Assembly: GCA_947044405.1 (NCBI GenBank)
Contig: CAMRHE010000196.1
Coordinates: forward strand, 1,471,001 to 1,535,000
Length of the DNA stretch: 64,000 bases
Origin: Leptodactylus fallax
Lineage: Eukaryota > Chordata > Amphibia > Anura > Leptodactylidae
Reading direction: 5' to 3'
The notes under the pieces are model-generated. The model ran no database searches and was not told the DNA's origin. It saw nothing but the letters and a program-made list of their open reading frames with translations. Positions 58,369-64,000 of the stretch are shown here, piece by piece. The stretch's first letter is position 1. Each line of letters opens with the position of its first letter. The position numbers and the translations under genes were made by a program.

Positions 58369-58997
58369 TAAAGAGCACCTTTCACCACCTTCACCAATGA
58401 AAGCTCTTAGTGTATGTGAAAAGGCGCCACTCCAGCACAGTTGGAATTTTTTTCTCTTTCCTCCATCATTCCCGAGTAACAAGCTCTGGCTAGGTTCACA
58501 TCTGCGTTTGATGACTGTTCAGGGATTCCGTCACCCATTCTGGGTGGAAACCCGGCGGACCCCATTATAGTCTATGGCGTCGGGGGTTTCCGCAAGTAAC
58601 CACTTTTTAAGTGGATTAGGTTTTCATTTTTCTGGTCCCCAAGCGGACCCGAAAAAACAGAAACCCCAAGGCAGGTGTGAACCTAGCATCTCTTAGTTTT
58701 GGTGCCTGACATCCTATATAGACTCTGTATGTCAGGCTCTGTAATGGTGTGATTCAGAGCTCCAATCAGAGGCAGCCAGTGTCAAAGCTCAGAATCACAC
58801 CCTTTGCCTGGTCCTGTCTGATACCGCACTTCTGACAGTACAGAGACTAAATATCATATCAGGCACCAACATTAACAGCCTAGAATGCTCAGGTATGGTG
58901 GGGGCTAGGGAAAAAATTCCAACCGAGGCAGAATCAGTGGAGCGGCGACTATTAATTGATGTAAAGAGCTGGACTTGGATGTAGTGAAAGGTCCTTT
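58369..58997. mobile_element. Palindromic MITE with nested MITE
   Basis: Second copy of the 49244-49672 family (AAAGAGCACCTTTCACCACC at the left, GTAGTGAAAGGTCCTTTTT at the right, GGTGTGATTCAGAGCTCC inside). It is interrupted by 58489-58687. Confidence 0.75.
58489..58687. mobile_element. MITE, GTTCACATCTGCG family (nested)
   Basis: The ends GCTAGGTTCACATCTGCG and GGTGTGAACCTAGC are inverted. It shares GACCCCATTATAGTCTATGG and CCCCAAGCGGAC with 1095-1312. Confidence 0.8.
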
Positions 58998-59959
58998 TTA
59001 ACCATTTAGTGATGGACTGTTTTACGCCTTGATGACCAAACTATTTTCTGTGTTTTTCAAGTCCTATAGCTTTTATATTTTTCTGTCTATAGGATTTGTT
59101 TTTTAGTGGAACAAGTGGTAGTGTTCAATGGCACTATTGTGGGGTAGATATACTTAATTTATTAACTTATTAACTCATCCTGGGAAGGAACAGAAAATTT
59201 TTTTGGCCATTAACAGTTTTGCCAATAGAAAAAAACTATTTTGCCGTTTTATGTTATAAAATTTTTGTGCCATTCACTGCGTGGCTTAAATAATCTGATC
59301 AATGGGTTGATATGATTAAATTGATACCACATTTGTATAGTTTTTTTTTTAAGTTTTAAAACATTTGCAAAGTAAAAACCATTTTTGTTATAACAGTCTA
59401 TTTTTCTACAACCACTTTCCATAACCTTTTATTTTTTTTGTCAATGGTATTGTGTAATGGCTTATTTTTTGGAGGGAAGGCCTGATGTTTTTAATAATAC
59501 CACTTTGCGGAACATAATGCTTTTTGATCGCTTTTTATGATGTTTTTTTTCAGTGGCTGACAGACAAAAATGTCAGTTCTGGCATATTATTTTAGATTTT
59601 TTTTACATCTGTGACTGTGCAGGTAAAATAATAGCAGTATTATTTGGGTAATTACAGACGTGACAATATTTATATTTGTGTTCTGTTTTTATTTTTAATT
59701 TTTCTAAAGAAATTTTATTTTTTTAATACTATTTTTTCAGTCGCTCCAGAGGACGTTAACTTACAATCTTCTGGTCATAGGTAGTGCAATGTATTATACT
59801 GCCTGTCATATTCTGACAGGCAATTTATCAGAGGATTAAACATAGGCAGGAGGGAACCCCATACCTCCAAAACACCTTAAATGCCAAGTCAATTGAGGTG
59901 GATTAAGGCCCATTAATGACGGTTGTAGAAAGTCTATACATTGGTCACTTATGGGTTAA
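58998..59959. mobile_element. TTAA-flanked frog repeat, decayed
   Basis: TTAACCATTTAGTGATGG at the left and GGTCACTTATGGGTTAA at the right form short inverted ends with TTAA. The T-rich body has GGCTTATTTTTTGGAGGGAA and TATTATACTGCCTGTCA. Non-coding. Its layout is similar to the 29081 element, but the sequence is different. Confidence 0.6.
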
Positions 59960-60292
59960 AAAAATACTATACCCTGCAATTTTTAATCTGGCCAGCAGGT
60001 CTAATGAGACACTTGTCTATTCTTTATGGGTTTTCTTCACAGCAGACACCTCATTTATATAACAGAAAAGACAGATAGCATAACAATAGAAGTTAAAGAG
60101 GTTATCCGGCTTCCAAAAATTATCCACAAATACAACCACAGCAGTGCTAAATACTCACTGTTTCCATGTGCAGCCTTTTCTTGGCTTTATTTTGCTTGAG
60201 ACTCCTTGTATTACTGTTATTTACATACAGTGACAGAAAGTTGGATTACCCTTTTAACACCTCTATAATTGTTACAATACTGTAGAAGATAC
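59960..60292. other. Repeat fragments, small TTAA MITE
   Basis: 59960-60092 is the dispersed repeat also seen at 7530-7740. TTAAAGAGGTTATCCGG at 60093 and GGATTACCCTTTTAA ending at 60258 form a short MITE. Confidence 0.45.
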
Positions 60293-60774
60293 ACATACCT
60301 CCCAACTTTCAAAGAACAGAAAGAGGGACAGAATGTGCGGCGCAGCAAATTTAGCCCCACCCACTTCTACTTTGACTCAGCCCATTTCCATCCATTTCTC
60401 TTGTATCCCCGTATAATGCCACTACAGTCACCCCCACATTATAATGTCATCCTCCTGGTGCTCAAACAGTTTATTGTACCCCTCCATCTGCCCCAGTTTA
60501 ATGTCCTCCTTCATCTTCCCTCAGTTTAATGTCCTTCTTCATCTGACCCCCCCCCCAGTTTAATGTCTCCCTCATCTGACCCCCCAGTTTAATGCCCCCT
60601 CATCTGAACCCCCCCTTTTAATGTCCCCCTCATCTGACCCCTCAGTTTAATGTCCCACTCATCTGGCCCCGCAGTCTAATGTCCCCCTCGTCTGACCCCC
60701 CAGTTTAATGTCCCCCTCATCAGGCCCCACAGTTTAATTCCCCCCTCATCTGGCCCCACAGTCTAATGGCCGCC
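60293..60774. repeat. Interspersed repeat with ~30 bp minisatellite
   Basis: Starts ACCTCCCAACTTTCAAAG and AGAGGGACAGAATGTGCGGC, then passes at about 60481 into 9-10 imperfect units of about 30 bp with core CAGTTTAATGTCCCCCTCAT then CTG(A/G)CCCC. The gypsy LTR starts directly after it. Confidence 0.8.
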
Positions 60775-61420
60775 TGTGAAGATTATCGCCTTGCCAAGCC
60801 TCTTGGCGTACCTGCGATCACCCTTCCTAACCTTCCACTCACAACCCGTGAGCGGACAGAGTTCGTAGGATAGAATGAAACGAGCTTTATAAATATTATA
60901 TATTTAATAACCCAAGTGGGTCGGCACTAATTAATAGCATATACAGAAATATACAATATTAATATGATCAAGCATAAACATACGAGCAAAAGTGCGATGA
61001 TACAGCACATAAAACAAAAATGGAAATAAAGTATAGAGTAATACCTGAGCACAGCTTGCTCTTAGCTGCCTCTCTTTCAGGCTCCACACCAAAGACCAAA
61101 GACCTCACCCCCACCTCAGTGTCAGACCCTCTTCAGCCCCACCCTTCACCTCCCCCAGCCAGCCCTCCTTCTCCCTCCTTTGCAGAATCCTCGGAGAGAT
61201 GGGTACCTTCCTAGGTGCTGGGAGGGGTGGGTGAAGTTAAGGTCACTGGACTACTATCCCCCATCGCCATCTGGCCAGGGATAAAAACCAGTGAGGCATA
61301 GCGTCCAGCAGTGTAAACTCAACTTAAGCACCACATTCCAACAAGTGGGGGGAGGACTGACATGAGCAAGTAAAAACACACTTCCAAGAAAGATATAAAA
61401 CTGAGGGTCGGTTCATCACA
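60775..61420 (-). repeat. LTR (3') of Gmr1-like gypsy element
   Basis: 646 bp with ends TGTGAAGATTATCGCC and GGTTCATCACA (TGTGA/TCACA inverted). In element orientation it is immediately preceded by the polypurine tract AAAAGGGGGAGG, so this is the downstream LTR. The other LTR lies beyond the window. Confidence 0.9.
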
Positions 61421-61430
61421 CCTCCCCCTT

Positions 61431-64000
61431 TTAGAGCGTGTCGGGAGGAAGGAGGAGCCTCCGTTCCTCTTCCACCCGCAACTCCGCAGCCTCACCCCGC
61501 CGGGACAGGCCATCGGCATTGCCATGGGCCTGGCCAGGCTTGTGCCGGATGTCATAGTTGTATTGCTGCAGCACCAGGCTCCAACGTAACAACCGTCCAT
61601 TCTGACCTGCAACACGTTTGATCCAGATCAGAGGCTGCAGATGCTGCAAGGCCCAAACAATTGTGAGGCATTCCTTCTCCACTGTGGCGTAGGCCACCTC
61701 CCGCAGAAGAAGCTTTCGGCTGAGGTACTGCACCGGGTGCTCTTGCCCCACTGAGTCAAGCTGGCTCAGTACGGCACCGAGTCCGTAGGTGCTGGCGTCT
61801 GTCTGTAGCACAAGCGGACGTGACTCATCGTACGCCTGAAGTACAGGTGCGTTCGCCAGGGCCGCTTTCAGGGCCTGGAAGGAGCGCTCGCAAGCATCCA
61901 TCCACTGGACAGTTTGCGTCAACTTCTTCTTGGTGAGGTCCGTCAAGGGGGCAGCCAGAGCACTATAGTTCGGTACGAACTTCCTATAGTACCCTGCCGT
62001 ACCCAGGAAAGACATCACCTGTCGCTTGGTCCGGGGGGTTGGCCAGGACGTGATTACATCCAGCTTTTCACGTTCTGGTTTCAGGGTTCCCCCACCTACC
62101 CGGTGTCCCAGGTATTGGACCTCGCGCATGCCCAGCTGACACTTTTCCAGTTTGATGGTCAAGCCCGCACTGGGGATCTGCCCCAGCACCTGCGCCAGGT
62201 GCTGTAGGTGTTCCTCCCAAGTGGAGCTGAAGATGGCAATGTCATCCAGGTACGCAGTGGCAAACCCTTCGCATCCCATCAGTAGGGAGTTGACCATCCG
62301 CTGGAAAGTGGCAGGGGCATTCTTCATGCCGAATGGCATGACAGTGGACTCGTACAGTCCGAAAGGGGTGATAAAGGCCGAACGCTCCTGTGCCTGAGGG
62401 GACAGGGGGATCTGCCAGTATCCCCGACTCAAGTCCATGATGGACAAGTACTGGGCCTTACCTAACCGGTCAAGCAGGTCGTCGATGCGCGGCATGGGGT
62501 ACGCGTCGTCGACTGTAACCGCATTAAATTCCCTGTAGTCTACACAGAACCGGGTGGTCCAGTCCTTTTTGGGCACAAGAACCACAGGTGAAGCCCATGC
62601 ACTGTGAAAGGGCTGAATCACCCCCAGTTCCAGCATCTCGTCAATCTCCTTGCGCATCTGGACCTGTACCTCCGAGGAAACGCGATATGGTGACCGCCGG
62701 ATAGGGGCATGATTCCCGGTATCCACATGGTGAATGGCCTGGTCAGTCCTCCCGGGCTTCGCGGAGAACAGACCAGGCAGGGAGTGCAAAACTCCATCCA
62801 GCTGGGACAGCTGGGCCTCAGCCAGCAGGGTGTTCACCTGTGCCTTCTTGTTGGACCCATCCTCCTGAAAATGGGCAAGCAAGTCAACAAGGTCTTCTTC
62901 TTCCCCCTCCTCTAGCAGACTGCATACCGGAAAGGCACTAGCTTCCCGGTCATGATGATCCTTCATCATGTTGACATGGAAGACCTTATGCCTGTTCCGG
63001 CCTGAATCAACAGTGACCAGGTAGCTGACGCTGTTGACCTGCTGGTGCACGACGTATGGACCGGTCCATTTCGCCTGAAGCTTGTCCTGGGGCTCAGGGA
63101 CTAGGACCCATACTTTCTGCCCCGGCTGGTATGTTCTCTCACGGGCATTCTGATCATACCAGCGCTTCTGGTCGGCCTGAGCCTGGACCATGTTATCATG
63201 CACCAGCTGCGCCATAGCCTGCATTTGGTCACGGAATCACAGGACATACTCCACGATTGGCACACCTTGGATGGCCGTTTCTCCTTCCCAGGACTCTTTC
63301 ACAAGAGTTAGGGGCCCACGTACACGTCTCCTGTACAAGAGCTCAAAGGGGAAGAACCCCATTGAGGCCTGAGGCACCTCCCAGTAAGCGAACAGCAGGT
63401 GCGGGAGATAAGGCTCCCAGTCGCGCCCGTGGGACTTGACTAACATCCTGAGCATCTGCTTTAGGGTGCCATTGAACCGTTCACACAGGCCATTGGTCTG
63501 TGGGTGATATGGGCTGGACACCAGATGTTGCACCTCTGTTACCTTACACAGGCCTTGCATCAAGGCAGACATGAACTGGGTACCTTGGTCTGTGAGCATC
63601 TCTCTGGGAAATCCAACACGGGAGAAGATGCCTACCAAAGTCTTGGCCACTACATCAGCCCGGGTTGAAGACAGAGCGACAGCTTCCGGGTACCTAGTAG
63701 CGTTGTCTACTACCGTTAATATGAAACGTTTTTCCCAGTGCGACTGGGAATGGACAGGGGTCCAATGAGATCCACAGCCACCCGCTGGAAAGGTTCGGTT
63801 ATGATGGTCATAGGTATCATTGGGGCCTTTGAGCCTTGCCCCGCCTTGCCCATCCTCTGACAAGTGTCACATGAACGGCAGTATTTAGCTACATCTGTCC
63901 CCATTTTAGGCCAGTAGAATAAGTGGCTGAGGCGAGCCTTGGTCTTAGCGATCCCCAGGTGGCCTGCCAGTGGAATATCATGAGCAATCCGCAACAACTC
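61431..64000 (-). pseudogene. Gypsy pol, IN-RT-RH order, inactivated
   Basis: Integrase comes first: a His/Cys zinc region (AHDIPLAGHLG, CRSCDTC) near 63850-63997, then catalytic Asp in AVDLIGPL, Asp in LTDQGTQF and Glu in LCERFNG with D35E spacing. A frameshift near 63735 splits it. A TGA at 63237-63239 (context GTCCTGTGATTC, consistent with CGA to TGA at a CpG) separates it from the 597-codon open part at 61431-63224. That part carries the GPY/F-like KWTGPYVV (residues 52-59), reverse transcriptase (about 175-380, YLDD at 325-328) and RNase H (D476, E517). RNase H lacks the segment that normally carries the third catalytic Asp: LQP runs straight into LIWIKRV, an apparent in-frame deletion. 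The ORF ends just before the polypurine tract. Partial at the window edge. Confidence 0.9.

Larger units (their letters stand above)
60775..64000 (-). mobile_element. Gmr1-like Ty3/gypsy element, 3' part
   Basis: The minus-strand order from the right edge is integrase, GPY/F-like module, reverse transcriptase, RNase H, polypurine tract, LTR. Integrase upstream of reverse transcriptase is the order described for Gmr1-type gypsy elements of deuterostomes. The gag, protease and 5' LTR are outside the window. The copy is inactivated. Confidence 0.9.

Overview
The window is vertebrate genomic DNA, most likely from a frog (anuran). I infer this from the density and type of interspersed repeats: Tc1-like transposons, TTAA-flanked palindromic MITEs, tRNA-derived SINEs and two different Ty3/gypsy elements, together with a vertebrate-type gene start. 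No bacterial features are present.

The only host gene I can support is a very short first coding exon on the minus strand at 17642-17697. It encodes the start of an SSBP-family (LDB1-interacting, LUFS-domain) protein, closest to ssbp2. It sits in a CpG island of about 1.25 kb (16966-18230) that carries an X-box-like site and a short upstream ORF. Positions 1-17641 are therefore the start of intron 1, and everything right of about 18.2 kb is 5' flank.

Intron 1 carries scattered MITEs, one dead Tc1 element (8154-9750), and a 3.4 kb minisatellite of 70 x 48 bp (13601-16965). The minisatellite ends less than 700 bp from the exon 1 donor and shows higher-order duplications of 19, 7 and 4 units.

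The 5' flank is almost wall-to-wall mobile DNA. It holds two Tc1-like elements with complete 340 and 339 aa transposases (18867-20491 and 51503-53128) and three decayed Tc1 relatives. A 4.8 kb TTAA-flanked non-autonomous element (29081-33878) opens with eight perfect hairpins and then carries inverted and tandem subrepeats. A complete, apparently young Ty3/gypsy element (34504-41906) has one uninterrupted 1745 aa Gag-Pol ORF with a PNMA-like Gag. There is a solo LTR with a perfect 5 bp target duplication (47802-48403). The 3' part of a second gypsy element at the right edge (60775-64000) has integrase upstream of reverse transcriptase (Gmr1-type order) and is inactivated. A palindromic MITE family with GGCCCCA termini recurs more than ten times and hosts several later insertions, so the layering of transposition events can be read from the sequence.
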